Source: JALXDT01 sp964634755
Lineage (GTDB): Bacteria; Acidobacteriota; Aminicenantia; JAMOAD01
Assembly: GCA_964634755.1 (NCBI GenBank)
Contig: CAZWJH010000002.1
Location: 1 to 64,000 of the forward strand
Length of the DNA: 64,000 nucleotides
Direction: 5' to 3'
Under the pieces are notes generated by a model that was not told the DNA's origin, made no database searches, and saw only the letters and a program-made list of their open reading frames with translations. The position numbers were made by a program, and so were the translations under genes. Below are positions 28,301 to 37,487 of this stretch, one piece after another (position 1 is the first letter of the stretch; each line of letters opens with the position of its first letter).

Positions 28301-29274
28301 TTGTTTTGAGTGAAAAAATAACAATTTAAGCTTTTACCGTTAAATTGTGCATATTTGAGATTAATTTCACCGTTAATCCTAATACCTTTTTTATTAAAAG
28401 GTGAAGTGAATTTAGTATATTTGAAGTTAGCTCCTTTTTCAAAGATGGTATTTTCAAAACTTAAACCATTGTAAAATTTCGTATATTTAAAATTTGCTTC
28501 TTTCTTAAATTTAGAATTACTGAAATCAGCATATTCGTTAAATTTACAATATTTAAAATTAGGCTCCCCTTCAAAAGTGGAGGCTTTAAAAATAGCGAGA
28601 TCAAAAAAACTTGCAAACTTAAAATTTGCTACTCTTGAAAAATAGGAATCCGAAAAATCTGCTTTATAATTAAATTTTGTATATTTGAAATTAGCTTCCC
28701 TGAAAAATTTAGATTTTTTAAAGTCAACCAAGATGTTTTTGAATTTTGCATATTTGAAATTTGCCTCATTTTCAAATTTATTTGAGGAGAAATTACTATT
28801 TCCATCAAATTTGGCATATTTAAAAAGAGCCTCACTTTTAAATACTGATTTTGAGAAATCTGAGTCCTTAAAAAACTCCGTATATTTGAAGTAAACCTCT
28901 GAATAGAAGATTGTTCCTTTAAATTCAACTATTTCATAAAAATTTGTTTTATATAGTGTTTTAGTGTAATCATCGTAAAAGTATCCGATGACTTTACCGT
29001 AGATTCTACAATTTTTTAAAATAACAGGAACTTTAATATGATATGTGTACTCTTTTTCACTTTTAAAAATTCCATTGATTTTCTTCTTTAAAGTGAAATC
29101 CTTAATCTTCCTAAAATCAATATCTCCGCGAATATCAAAGTTTTCTATCATAACTTCTTTCCCTTCATTAATTTTTTTAATAATTTCATCGCCATTTATT
29201 GTTTCTGAAAACATAAACATAGGAATTATAGCGAGAAGTATTAAAATAAGAATGAATTTTTTAGTTTTTTTCAT
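28297..29274 (-). CDS. Exported 11/22-residue repeat protein (pentapeptide_3-like beta-helix)
   Basis: A 325-residue protein with a clear signal peptide from the Met at 29274 (MKKTKKFILILILLAIIP, cleavage near FSE), preceded by AAGGAGG six bases upstream. After an N-terminal domain (about 25-120), nine repeats of the form FKYTKF occur at an almost constant 22-residue spacing to about residue 310. Phenylalanines fall at intervals 5, 6, 5, 6, that is, an 11-residue period alternating FKYxKF and FSxSxF. This resembles pentapeptide_3 (PF13576) repeats rather than canonical A(D/N)LxX pentapeptides. A periplasmic or surface beta-solenoid is inferred; function is unknown. Confidence 0.8.
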   Translation of the reverse strand: MKKTKKFILILILLAIIPMFMFSETINGDEIIKKINEGKEVMIENFDIRGDIDFRKIKDFTLKKKINGIFKSEKEYTYHIKVPVILKNCRIYGKVIGYFYDDYTKTLYKTNFYEIVEFKGTIFYSEVYFKYTEFFKDSDFSKSVFKSEALFKYAKFDGNSNFSSNKFENEANFKYAKFKNILVDFKKSKFFREANFKYTKFNYKADFSDSYFSRVANFKFASFFDLAIFKASTFEGEPNFKYCKFNEYADFSNSKFKKEANFKYTKFYNGLSFENTIFEKGANFKYTKFTSPFNKKGIRINGEINLKYAQFNGKSLNCYFFTQNN

Positions 29275-29386
29275 ACTATACCTCCTTTTTAAGTTATAAT
29301 AGTTAAACGAAAATTCTTTAAAAAAGTTCCGATTATTACGATTTTTTGCATTGAAAGTAAAAATTTTCAATAACATAAAAATCATC

Positions 29387-29415
29387 TTGAATGAATATCA
29401 TAATATTGATACAAT
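29387..29415 (+). promoter_or_regulatory. Promoter for the DUF1015 gene
   Basis: TTGAAT at 29387-29392, a 17-base spacer and TACAAT at 29410-29415. An in-frame ATG at 29391 lies inside this promoter, which favours the SD-preceded start at 29448. Confidence 0.5.
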
Positions 29416-29447
29416 TAATTGGAATAATAATTTTCGGAGGTATAATA

Positions 29448-30692
29448 ATGAGTATAATAAGAGCATTTAAAGGATTAAGACCCAAAAAAGAATTGGTGGA
29501 GAAAATAGCTTCTCCACCTTATGATGTTCTCTCTTCAGAGGAAGCGAGGGAGCTTGTCAGGGATAATCCTTATAGTTTTCTTCATGTTGTAAAGCCTGAG
29601 GTTGATCTGGAAAGGGGAATTAATTTATATGATGAGAAAGTTTACAAAAAAGCCGCAGAAAACTTTAATGATTTTATCCAAAAAGGTTATATGATTCAAG
29701 ATAATGAGCCAAAGTTTTACATTTACAAACAGATAATGGGAGAGCATTCTCAGATAGGCTTTGTGGGGGTAGCCTCAGTAGATGATTATGAAAAGGGAAT
29801 TATTAAAAAGCACGAGCTAACAAGAGAAGAAAAGGAAATTGATAGAACAAAACATATTTTAACTTTAAATGCTCAGGCAGGACCTGTTTTTCTTGTTTAT
29901 AGAAAAGATGAAGGAGAGGAACTTAATAAAATTTTGGAGCAAATTGAAAGCAATGAACCTGAGTATGATTTTCAGTCCTCAGATGGTGTAAGACACATAT
30001 TTTGGGTAATTAATGACAAATCATTGATTGAGAAAATAGAAAAAGGATTTTATAATATTCCTACTTTGTACATAGCAGATGGGCATCATAGATCTGCTGC
30101 TGCTTTGAGGGTTAGAAATATTAAAAGGGATGAAAATCCGAATCGTACGGGAGAAGAGCCATATAATTTCTTTTTAACAGTTATTTTCCCTGATAATCAG
30201 ATGAAAATTATGGCTTACAATAGACTGATTAAGGATCTGAATGGTTTGACTAAAGAAGAACTTTTGGAAAAGTTAGAAAGTGTATTCTATATAGAAAAGA
30301 CCGATAAACAGGCACCTGAAAAAAAGCATAATATTGTTATGTATCTTGAGGGAGAATGGTATTGTCTTAAAGTAAAAGAGGGGATTTTTGATGAATCTGA
30401 TCCCGTGGAAAGTCTTGATGTTCAAATACTTCAAAAGAATGTGATTTCTCCTATTTTTGGTATTGAAAACATAAGAAAGGATAAAAGAATTGATTTTGTA
30501 GGCGGTATAAGAGGGACAAATTATTTAAAAGAGTTAGTTGATTCAGGTAAGTTTAAAATTGCATTTTCAATGTACCCGACTTCAATAGATGAGCTTTTAA
30601 GAGTGGCAGATGCAGGAAAAATTATGCCTCCGAAATCAACTTGGTTTGAGCCAAAGCTTAAATCAGGTATAGTGGTGCATTTATTAAAATAA
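29448..30692 (+). CDS. DUF1015-family protein (ParB/Srx-like fold)
   Basis: A 414-residue cytosolic protein covering the full DUF1015 family: an N-terminal IRAFKGLRP and SPPYDVLSSEEA motif, KHELTREEKEIDRTKH, and the central YIADGHHRSAAALR signature that recalls the phosphate-binding loop of ParB/sulfiredoxin folds. Some relatives are linked to serine phosphorylation, but the activity of this protein cannot be assigned. GGAGG stands seven bases before the ATG. It is followed ten bases later by the Clp-like ATPase gene and probably shares its transcript. Confidence 0.88.
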   Translation: MSIIRAFKGLRPKKELVEKIASPPYDVLSSEEARELVRDNPYSFLHVVKPEVDLERGINLYDEKVYKKAAENFNDFIQKGYMIQDNEPKFYIYKQIMGEHSQIGFVGVASVDDYEKGIIKKHELTREEKEIDRTKHILTLNAQAGPVFLVYRKDEGEELNKILEQIESNEPEYDFQSSDGVRHIFWVINDKSLIEKIEKGFYNIPTLYIADGHHRSAAALRVRNIKRDENPNRTGEEPYNFFLTVIFPDNQMKIMAYNRLIKDLNGLTKEELLEKLESVFYIEKTDKQAPEKKHNIVMYLEGEWYCLKVKEGIFDESDPVESLDVQILQKNVISPIFGIENIRKDKRIDFVGGIRGTNYLKELVDSGKFKIAFSMYPTSIDELLRVADAGKIMPPKSTWFEPKLKSGIVVHLLK

Positions 30693-30701
30693 GAGGTTAG
30701 A

Positions 30702-33680
30702 ATGGGAATTTTTAAAAAACATCTTTTGACTAAAAAATTAAATAATATTCCTTTCTTATTTGACAAGAAAGGAAGTATAAACTATGCAAATCTTACTTTT
30801 AAGGATCTTTACTATACTTTTATGAATCATATTAGGTTTTTTAATTTTGTTTTCATAAATGAAATTATTGAAAAGCAATATTCTTATAAAGAAGTAGCTG
30901 ATATTTTGAAGGAGGATTTTTCTCTATTAAATGATTCCAATAATCTTAAAGTTCATGAATTTTTGATTCAAACATTTCAATCTTCTCTTTTTTCAAAGGT
31001 AAATGATAGAAAGCTTTATTATTCATTTTTTACAAAGGTTAAAACTTATGTTAAGCCTGTCTTTTTAAGCATGGATGAAGAGCATTTAAAAATTATAACA
31101 AATGATTTTCTTAATGTGTTTAATCTTTATATTTCATTTTTATATGAAACTTTGAAAATTAAACTTTTTTATTATGAAAAAGACCAAAAACTCTGGGATA
31201 GCTTTTTACCTCTTGTAAATAAGGATCATCCGCAGATATACTCTTTATCAACAGGTATATTTATTGATTTATTCCCATTTGTGATTTTGAAAGACAGGCA
31301 ATTTTTTGTATGGCAGGGTACTTTTTCTCCTTTTGCTTACAAAGATGAAAATGATGAAATTGTTGAGATTAAAAATGAAGAGATCAGAGAAAAAATTCTT
31401 GAGTACTGTGAATACTTTTTTTTAACAGAGAAAGCAAATAGTATTTTAAGTGAGGATGAAAATCCTTATATTAGAAAAACTTTTAAATACCTTGCTAAAA
31501 TAGAAAGAGACATTACTAAAAAAGATTATATGTCTCTAATTAAAGATATCTCCAATTATAAATTTAGCTATAGAGCTCAGGAAAAAGAAAACAAGTATCT
31601 TGAATATTTAATTGGAAAATCTTATAAAAAATTGGGAAATGTTTCACAGGCTATAACTTTTATGGAAAAAATCCTTGAAAGTAGTCCGGATTTTTACTAT
31701 CCCTATCTTCTCTTGATTGAGATATACATGGAGAACAGCCAGCAGACAAAGGCAAGCTATCTTATTGAAAAGTTAAAAAAACTTGTTTTTCAGCCAGATG
31801 TCTTAAGAAAAATTACCAAGATACAGGATTATATTTTAAAGAAAAAAGGAGGCTCTTCGAAGCTGAAATTAGAGAGGGAATTGATTGATCTTAAAAAGAA
31901 AGTAGAAGAGCTTTCACCTGTGATTATTGGAAGAGAAAATAAAACAATGGAGGCTCTTGAAGCTTTAAGCTGTATGAGGAAAAATTCATTGATAATACTT
32001 GGTGATTCTGGAGTAGGGAAAACTTCTCTTGTTTACAATATAGTTCATAAAATTATTAAGGAAGAGGTTCCTGAAATTTTAAAAGAAACAAATATATATG
32101 AGCTTAATATAGGAGCTCTGTTTTCAGGGACAAAATATAGAGGCCAATTGGAAGAAAAGCTTTTGGCTATTTTTAATAGATTGGAAGAGGAACAGGCAAT
32201 TCTTTTTATAGATGATATGAATTTTCTTGTAACAAGTGATTCTGCTAAAAGTGCCTCCTTTGATTTTTCATCATTTTTGAAGCCTTATCTTGAAAGAAAA
32301 AAGCTAAAAATAATAGCAACATCTAACTATGAAGATTATATAAAGACAATATCAAGAATTCCTGTTTATACAAGATTATTCCAGAGGCTTGACCTTAAAG
32401 AACTTGATATGGAAGATGTTACTATTATTTTGAAAATCAAAGCGGATGAGCTTTCAAGGTATCATAATGTTGAGATAGATATTGATAGGATTGTAGAGCA
32501 TCTTGAGTTAGTAAAACAATTTTTCAGGGAGAGAATGCTTCCTGATAAAGCGATAGAGCTTCTGGACAGAACATGCTCAAGAGTTAATTATGACTATTTT
32601 AGAGGTGAAAGAGAGGACAATAGAGTAGGAGAACTTGATTTCCTTAAGACAATAGCTCAAACAAAGGGAGTTGAGTTAAGTACAATATCAATATCTTTGA
32701 AAGAAAGATTAAAAAATCTTGCAGTTAATTTAAAATCAGCAGTAGTTGGACAAGATAATGTTGTTGATGAGCTTGTAAGAAAAATAATCCCGGCAAAAAT
32801 GGGCTTTAAGCTTAATCCTGATAGACCTGACGGTGTTTTCCTCTTCATAGGTCCGACCGGAGTCGGGAAAACAGAGCTTGCAAAAAGATTAGCAAAAGAG
32901 CTTTATGGAGATGAGAATAAACTACTTAGATTTGATATGTCAGAATATATGGAAGAGTTCACTTTTTCAAGATTAATTGGTGCTGCTCCCGGTTATGTTG
33001 GATACTATGATCAGAATCAGTTAACCGATGAAATGAAAAAAGATCCTTACAGAGTGATTTTGCTTGATGAGATAGAAAAGGCACATCCCCAGCTTATAAA
33101 TATTTTTTTACAGGTGTTTGATTCTGGAGTTTTAACGGATGCAAGGGGAAATAAAGCTTATTTTGATAATTCCATAATAATTATGACTTCAAATGTAGGA
33201 ACCTCTCTATTTTCGAAAATTAATGTTGGGTTTGATGAAAACGGTAAAAAGTCTAATGTTACAAAAGCAGAGCTTAATGCAGAAATAAAAAGGTTTTTTA
33301 AACCTGAGTTTTTAAATAGGGTAGATGAAATTTTGTACTTTAATTCCCTTGATATTTCAGATGCTAAGAAAATAGTTGCTCTTAAAATAGAAGAATTTAA
33401 CAAAAAGATGAAAAATAAGATTAAAATTGAAACTGATCCGACAGTTCTGGAATATTTGGCGGAAAAGGGCTTTTCAAAAGAGTATGGAGCAAGAGAGATT
33501 TTAAGGGTTATTCAAAATGAGCTTTTGTTAAAAATTGCAAATAAAAAATTGTTAAGTGATGATAATTTTAAGAAAGTTTATGTTTCTTATGATAAAAATT
33601 CTGATGAGTTAATTGTTGAAGAAATTGCAGATATAAAAGAGAAGGTAGAGATTAAGAAAGAGAAAGAAAAAACAAAATAG
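30702..33680 (+). CDS. Clp/Hsp100 AAA+ ATPase with unusual TPR-like N-terminal region
   Basis: A 992-residue protein. The first 380 residues do not look like a Clp N domain; residues about 295-380 resemble TPR helices (YLIGKSYKKLGNVSQAI). AAA-1 has Walker A GDSGVGKTS (about 433), but its Walker B reads LFIDDMN, with Asp where catalytic Glu is usual. AAA-2 has GPTGVGKTE (about 716), LLDEIEKAHP and the C-terminal D2-small domain. No long middle domain is present, so it is closer to ClpA than ClpB. A VGF tripeptide (about 842) sits where ClpA/ClpC carry their ClpP-binding loop. It is probably an unfoldase for ClpP or a specialised remodelling machine; clpP is not in the window. Confidence 0.85.
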   Translation: MGIFKKHLLTKKLNNIPFLFDKKGSINYANLTFKDLYYTFMNHIRFFNFVFINEIIEKQYSYKEVADILKEDFSLLNDSNNLKVHEFLIQTFQSSLFSKVNDRKLYYSFFTKVKTYVKPVFLSMDEEHLKIITNDFLNVFNLYISFLYETLKIKLFYYEKDQKLWDSFLPLVNKDHPQIYSLSTGIFIDLFPFVILKDRQFFVWQGTFSPFAYKDENDEIVEIKNEEIREKILEYCEYFFLTEKANSILSEDENPYIRKTFKYLAKIERDITKKDYMSLIKDISNYKFSYRAQEKENKYLEYLIGKSYKKLGNVSQAITFMEKILESSPDFYYPYLLLIEIYMENSQQTKASYLIEKLKKLVFQPDVLRKITKIQDYILKKKGGSSKLKLERELIDLKKKVEELSPVIIGRENKTMEALEALSCMRKNSLIILGDSGVGKTSLVYNIVHKIIKEEVPEILKETNIYELNIGALFSGTKYRGQLEEKLLAIFNRLEEEQAILFIDDMNFLVTSDSAKSASFDFSSFLKPYLERKKLKIIATSNYEDYIKTISRIPVYTRLFQRLDLKELDMEDVTIILKIKADELSRYHNVEIDIDRIVEHLELVKQFFRERMLPDKAIELLDRTCSRVNYDYFRGEREDNRVGELDFLKTIAQTKGVELSTISISLKERLKNLAVNLKSAVVGQDNVVDELVRKIIPAKMGFKLNPDRPDGVFLFIGPTGVGKTELAKRLAKELYGDENKLLRFDMSEYMEEFTFSRLIGAAPGYVGYYDQNQLTDEMKKDPYRVILLDEIEKAHPQLINIFLQVFDSGVLTDARGNKAYFDNSIIIMTSNVGTSLFSKINVGFDENGKKSNVTKAELNAEIKRFFKPEFLNRVDEILYFNSLDISDAKKIVALKIEEFNKKMKNKIKIETDPTVLEYLAEKGFSKEYGAREILRVIQNELLLKIANKKLLSDDNFKKVYVSYDKNSDELIVEEIADIKEKVEIKKEKEKTK

Positions 33681-33683
33681 CAA

Positions 33684-33830
33684 CTACTTTTTTTCTAAGT
33701 TCTTTTTTAGTTGTCTGAAAACATCCTTTAATTCTTCAAGTCCTTTGAAGATAATTATTATAGACATAATTGTAAAGGTTGAAATTGAGAATATAAGAAG
33801 AAGTTCCCAAAAAATTGTATATCCTTTCAT
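33684..33830 (-). CDS. Symporter small accessory membrane protein
   Basis: A 48-residue protein with one transmembrane helix (about 8-29) and a basic amphipathic tail (FRQLKKNLEKK). The start at 33830 directly follows the symporter stop, with GGGAG upstream; longer in-frame starts would run into the symporter. Tiny one-helix proteins of this sort are found beside SSS and NSS symporters (MetS-like partners). Its function as a subunit is inferred from context. Confidence 0.65.
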   Translation of the reverse strand: MKGYTIFWELLLIFSISTFTIMSIIIIFKGLEELKDVFRQLKKNLEKK

Positions 33831-33831
33831 T

Positions 33832-35373
33832 TTACATCTCCCTTTCGTTTTTAATGGGTTGCAACAAATTATGTAAGAATGATCCAACTATCATACCTCC
33901 TGCTGCTATTATATAGCTCCAGTATCCCAAGACACTACCGCTTTTAATTGGATCAGAGGGATAAAGATTTTTTATAAAATCGGGAAAAAGATTTCTGAAA
34001 CCCTGAGGAAAGAAATACCATGCAACGACCATTGCTCCGAGAATGAACGCAAAATAAGCGCCTCCACTCCTTGCTCTAAAAAGCCCAAATTTTTTCTTTT
34101 CAAAGTAGATCCCTCCTATTGCGGAAACGAGTGTGCCGGCAAGGTAAAGGTTTCCTGAAAGCATTAAGTAGAAGAAAACCAGACCTTGAAAATGATAAAA
34201 GAATGACCACCAAACAATAAAGATCATAACAGCAAGCATTGTACCCCTACTTATAATCATTTGAGTTTTATTTGGTAAATCTTTACCACCTCTCAATTTA
34301 TTAGCAACGACTCCGATTATATCCTGTGAAATAACGGAGCTCCACGAAAGAAGATAACTTGCGTATGTGGACATTGATGCTGCAAGAAGGGATGCAAAGA
34401 CCAAGCCCAATATCCCTTTTGGCGTTATATTTAAAATCATAAGAGGTACAGCATCCATAGGATTAGATGGTTTTCCCGGATTAAGAGTAAAATATGAAAG
34501 AGCTAAGATTCCCCAAAAAACAGGAATTACAGCTCTTGCAAGAAACATTATACTTGACCATGTGAATATCTTTCTTCCAGTTTTTGTATCTTTAGCACTA
34601 AAGATTCTCATTGTAATAAATGGGGCAACAGCGAGCACAGAAAGCTGGAAAAGGAGCTGCCACACTATAAAATTCCAGCCGAAATCGCCTATAAATGGAT
34701 TAAATCCCTTTTCTCCGAAATTTTTTGAAACAGAGGCCACTATATTTCCCCATCCCATGTTTACTACCCCAACAATAGCGATGAAAACCATTCCAAGGCT
34801 TAAAAGTATAAATTGAATGTAATTAGTGATAATAACTGATACCATCCCGCCCAGGGCAGTGTAAATTAAAACTATTGTGAGCATTACCACCATTGTGAAG
34901 AATACATACTTATGTGGTATTCCTGTTATTGTATTTATAAAATTGGCTTCAATTCCGGGAAAAACTCCGAAATTAATAATACCTCCTATTGCCATTAAAA
35001 GTGCTGACAAAAACCTTATTCCTCTTCCAAATCTTTTTTGGAAAAGCTCGGGTAAAGTCATTATTTTCATATCCATAAGGGGTTTTACTATAAAACCTGT
35101 TTTTCCCAAGAAAACAAAAACTATAAAAAATGGAATTCCAATCATAAGAGCAACGAATCCGTTTTTGTAGCCGGCTTCTGAAAGATACATATATGTAATG
35201 ATTCCTATTTCACTGCTTAAAAGAGATACAAGACCAAGGTGAAACCCCATTGATCTGTTTGCCACTAAAAAATCAGCCATATTCCCGACATATTTTTTTA
35301 CAAAGGAGCCGGAATAAAAAATCAAAATAATATATGCGGTAACAATGAAATAATCAAAGATGGTAAAATTCAT
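33832..35373 (-). CDS. Sodium:solute symporter (SSS family)
   Basis: A 513-residue protein with about thirteen transmembrane helices. The family pattern is visible: an N-terminal DYFIVTAYIILIFYSG helix, the GSFVKKYVGNMADFLVANRSMG loop (read in parts), and an LLAASMSTYASYLLSWSSV segment (about 330-348) that matches the Na2-site helix. SSS carriers import sugars, amino acids or organic acids with sodium; the substrate cannot be told. GGAGG precedes the ATG. It is followed two bases later by a one-helix partner, forming a two-gene minus-strand operon converging on the Clp-like gene. Confidence 0.88.
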   Translation of the reverse strand: MNFTIFDYFIVTAYIILIFYSGSFVKKYVGNMADFLVANRSMGFHLGLVSLLSSEIGIITYMYLSEAGYKNGFVALMIGIPFFIVFVFLGKTGFIVKPLMDMKIMTLPELFQKRFGRGIRFLSALLMAIGGIINFGVFPGIEANFINTITGIPHKYVFFTMVVMLTIVLIYTALGGMVSVIITNYIQFILLSLGMVFIAIVGVVNMGWGNIVASVSKNFGEKGFNPFIGDFGWNFIVWQLLFQLSVLAVAPFITMRIFSAKDTKTGRKIFTWSSIMFLARAVIPVFWGILALSYFTLNPGKPSNPMDAVPLMILNITPKGILGLVFASLLAASMSTYASYLLSWSSVISQDIIGVVANKLRGGKDLPNKTQMIISRGTMLAVMIFIVWWSFFYHFQGLVFFYLMLSGNLYLAGTLVSAIGGIYFEKKKFGLFRARSGGAYFAFILGAMVVAWYFFPQGFRNLFPDFIKNLYPSDPIKSGSVLGYWSYIIAAGGMIVGSFLHNLLQPIKNEREM

Positions 35374-35409
35374 TTTACCTCCAATACTAAATCAATTATG
35401 TGAAGTTTG

Positions 35410-35438
35410 ATATTAGCAAAGAAAAAGTTTGTAGTCAA
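35410..35438 (-). promoter_or_regulatory. Promoter for the symporter operon
   Basis: On the minus strand: TTGACT, a 17-base spacer, TAATAT, ending 36 bases before the symporter ATG. Confidence 0.6.
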
Positions 35439-35509
35439 TTGAAGATTTGATAATAACTTATGTTTTAGGCAATAAATGCATTTTATAATTTTACGGAACT
35501 CACTTATAA

Positions 35510-35538
35510 TTGACATATTAGGTGTATTTTGTTATTTT
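35510..35538 (+). promoter_or_regulatory. Promoter of the tol operon
   Basis: TTGACA at 35510-35515, a 17-base spacer and TATTTT at 35533-35538, ending six bases before the ATG at 35545. There is no Shine-Dalgarno sequence in between. Confidence 0.5.
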
Positions 35539-35544
35539 ATCTTA

Positions 35545-36252
35545 ATGTTATTTCTAATTGAAAATGCAGTAAAAGCGAGCGAAAGTTTTAGTGTTTGGGA
35601 TTTTTTTTCAAATATTGGTATTGTTGGAAAACTTGTTCTTATAAGCCTTGTGTTTTTTTCAATAGTTAGCTGGGCTGTTATTTTTTACAAGTGGAAACAG
35701 GTTAACTCTGTATTACGAAAATCGAAGAAATTTCTTAAGAGACTTGAAACAGCAAAAAGTGTGCAGGAAAAATTTAAGATAGCGACAAGATACCCGAATT
35801 TGACAGTTGCAGAGATATATAGAGCTGCTTATGAAGAAGCTTCAAATCAGGTTAAATTAAAGAGGAAAGATGAAACAAGATCATACTATCTTAATCTTGA
35901 ATCACTTGAAAGAGCAATGGTTTTAAAGATGAATGAAGGAATTGAAGCTCTTGAAAGCAAAGTAAGTTTTCTTGCAACTACGGCATCTGTTACACCTTTT
36001 ATAGGTCTTTTCGGAACAGTTTGGGGGATAATGGATGCTTTCAGACAAATAGGTCTTGAGGGTTCTGCTGATCTTGCAACGGTTGCCCCCGGAATATCCG
36101 AGGCTTTGATAAATACTGCGGCAGGGCTTTTTGCAGCAATACCTGCTGTTATTGCGTACAATTATTTGTTAAGAAAGATTCAGGATGTATCATCACTTTC
36201 GGAGAATTTTATCTTAGAGATTGAAAACACATTCGGTAAAATAAAGTATTAA
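35545..36252 (+). CDS. tolQ: TolQ/ExbB-type proton-channel protein
   Basis: A 235-residue MotA/TolQ/ExbB protein: one helix near the N-terminus (about 22-46), a cytoplasmic domain (about 50-140), and two helices (about 150-225) with the conserved ASVTPFIGLFGTVWGI and NTAAGLFAAIPAVIAYN segments. It forms the proton-driven motor with the ExbD/TolR-type protein four bases downstream. TolQ is preferred over ExbB because tolB is in the operon. The start at 35545 was chosen over an upstream ATG at 35476 because the promoter falls inside that extension. The mRNA would be leaderless. Confidence 0.88.
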   Translation: MLFLIENAVKASESFSVWDFFSNIGIVGKLVLISLVFFSIVSWAVIFYKWKQVNSVLRKSKKFLKRLETAKSVQEKFKIATRYPNLTVAEIYRAAYEEASNQVKLKRKDETRSYYLNLESLERAMVLKMNEGIEALESKVSFLATTASVTPFIGLFGTVWGIMDAFRQIGLEGSADLATVAPGISEALINTAAGLFAAIPAVIAYNYLLRKIQDVSSLSENFILEIENTFGKIKY

Positions 36253-36255
36253 ATC

Positions 36256-36678
36256 ATGAGGAAATTAGGGTTTAAAACAGAGGTAAAAGAAAAGGCTATG
36301 TCCACTATAAATGTGACACCATTGGTGGATGTTATGTTAGTCCTTTTGATTATTTTTATGATAACTGCTCCGATGATGAAATCCGGTATGAAAGTTAATT
36401 TACCTCAAGCTGAAGCAAAAGAGATTAAAAAAATTAATGATGTTGTTGTTTCAATTACAAAAGATAAATATATCTATGTTAATAAGACAAATGTTAACAT
36501 AAATTTGCTAAAAGACACTCTTATGAGTATCTTTTCAAATAGAAAGAAAAAGGTAGTTTTTCTTGAAGCTGATTCAACAGTACCTTACGGATATGTTGTT
36601 TATGTGCTTGATGTGATAAAGAAAGCGGGAATAGAGAAGGTGGGAATTGTTGTTAAACCTAAAAAGAGAAAAAGATGA
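36256..36678 (+). CDS. tolR: TolR/ExbD-type motor protein
   Basis: A 140-residue protein: a short cytoplasmic N-terminus, one transmembrane helix holding the essential aspartate (INVTPLVDVMLVLLIIFM, about 17-34), and a periplasmic domain with DSTVPYGYVVYVLDVIKKAG. It couples proton flow through TolQ to movement of the TolA/TonB-like protein. It overlaps the next gene by ATGA at 36675-36678. Confidence 0.92.
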   Translation: MRKLGFKTEVKEKAMSTINVTPLVDVMLVLLIIFMITAPMMKSGMKVNLPQAEAKEIKKINDVVVSITKDKYIYVNKTNVNINLLKDTLMSIFSNRKKKVVFLEADSTVPYGYVVYVLDVIKKAGIEKVGIVVKPKKRKR

Positions 36679-37475
36679 GAAGCTCTTCCAATGGGGATAA
36701 AGCATTTAAACTTTCCATTGCTGTTTCAATAATTTTTCACACTTTAATATTCGGAATAATAGTTAAAAAACCATTTTCATCCTCTTCAAAAAAGAAGACA
36801 ATTTATTATGTTGATATGGTAAATTTCGGAGGTGGTGGCGGAGGAGGGATTAAGAAATTTCAGCCGAAACAAGTCAGTAAATCTATGAAAAAAGTGGTAA
36901 AGCCTTCTGTTAAAAAGACTTCAATGAAAGAGCTTAAAGCAGAAAGAGAAACTGTAAAAAAGAAATCAAGCCTTACATATTCAAAACCTGTAAAAAAAGT
37001 GAAAGAAAGAAGAAAAACTAAAATTAGAAAGAAAAGACCAAAGAAAAAAAAGATAATAAGATCTCCGCTTGAAGAAGTGTTTAAAAATTATGAAAAGGAG
37101 GCTAAAAAAAGCTCAGAAAATATAACTGGCGTTGGTTTCGGTCTTGGAGAGGGCAGTGGAGGTAGCCCTCTTTTAGGGACTTTCCCATATGCATATTATA
37201 TAGAGTTAATTAAAAACAGAATTTCATCAAATTGGGTTACAGGTGCGATGGGAATAAGATCAAAGGATAAATATCTTGTAGTAATAAGTTTTAGAATTTT
37301 AAAAAACGGAAGAGTTGTTGACTTAAAGGTGGAAAAGAGCTCCGGTATAAATTCACTTGACACTTCAGCTTTAAGAGCTGTTAAGTATTCACTGCCCCTT
37401 CCTCCTCTTCCCACTACTTACGAAGGAAAAGACCTTACCGTATTTATCCAATTTGTTTACGGAGGTAAAAAATAG
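36675..37475 (+). CDS. TonB/TolA-like energy transducer
   Basis: A 266-residue protein: an N-terminal transmembrane anchor (about 10-30), a glycine run (FGGGGGGGI, about 51-59), a long Lys/Arg-rich and proline-containing linker (about 65-145) and a C-terminal TonB_2/TolA_C-type domain (about 170-264) including LKNGRVVDLKVEKSSG and SLDTSALRAVKYSLPLPPLP. It transmits TolQR motor energy across the periplasm. The context (tolB next) suggests a TolA role, but the C-terminus looks TonB-like, so no symbol is given. Confidence 0.82.
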   Translation: MRSSSNGDKAFKLSIAVSIIFHTLIFGIIVKKPFSSSSKKKTIYYVDMVNFGGGGGGGIKKFQPKQVSKSMKKVVKPSVKKTSMKELKAERETVKKKSSLTYSKPVKKVKERRKTKIRKKRPKKKKIIRSPLEEVFKNYEKEAKKSSENITGVGFGLGEGSGGSPLLGTFPYAYYIELIKNRISSNWVTGAMGIRSKDKYLVVISFRILKNGRVVDLKVEKSSGINSLDTSALRAVKYSLPLPPLPTTYEGKDLTVFIQFVYGGKK

Positions 37476-37487
37476 ATGGAGATAAAA

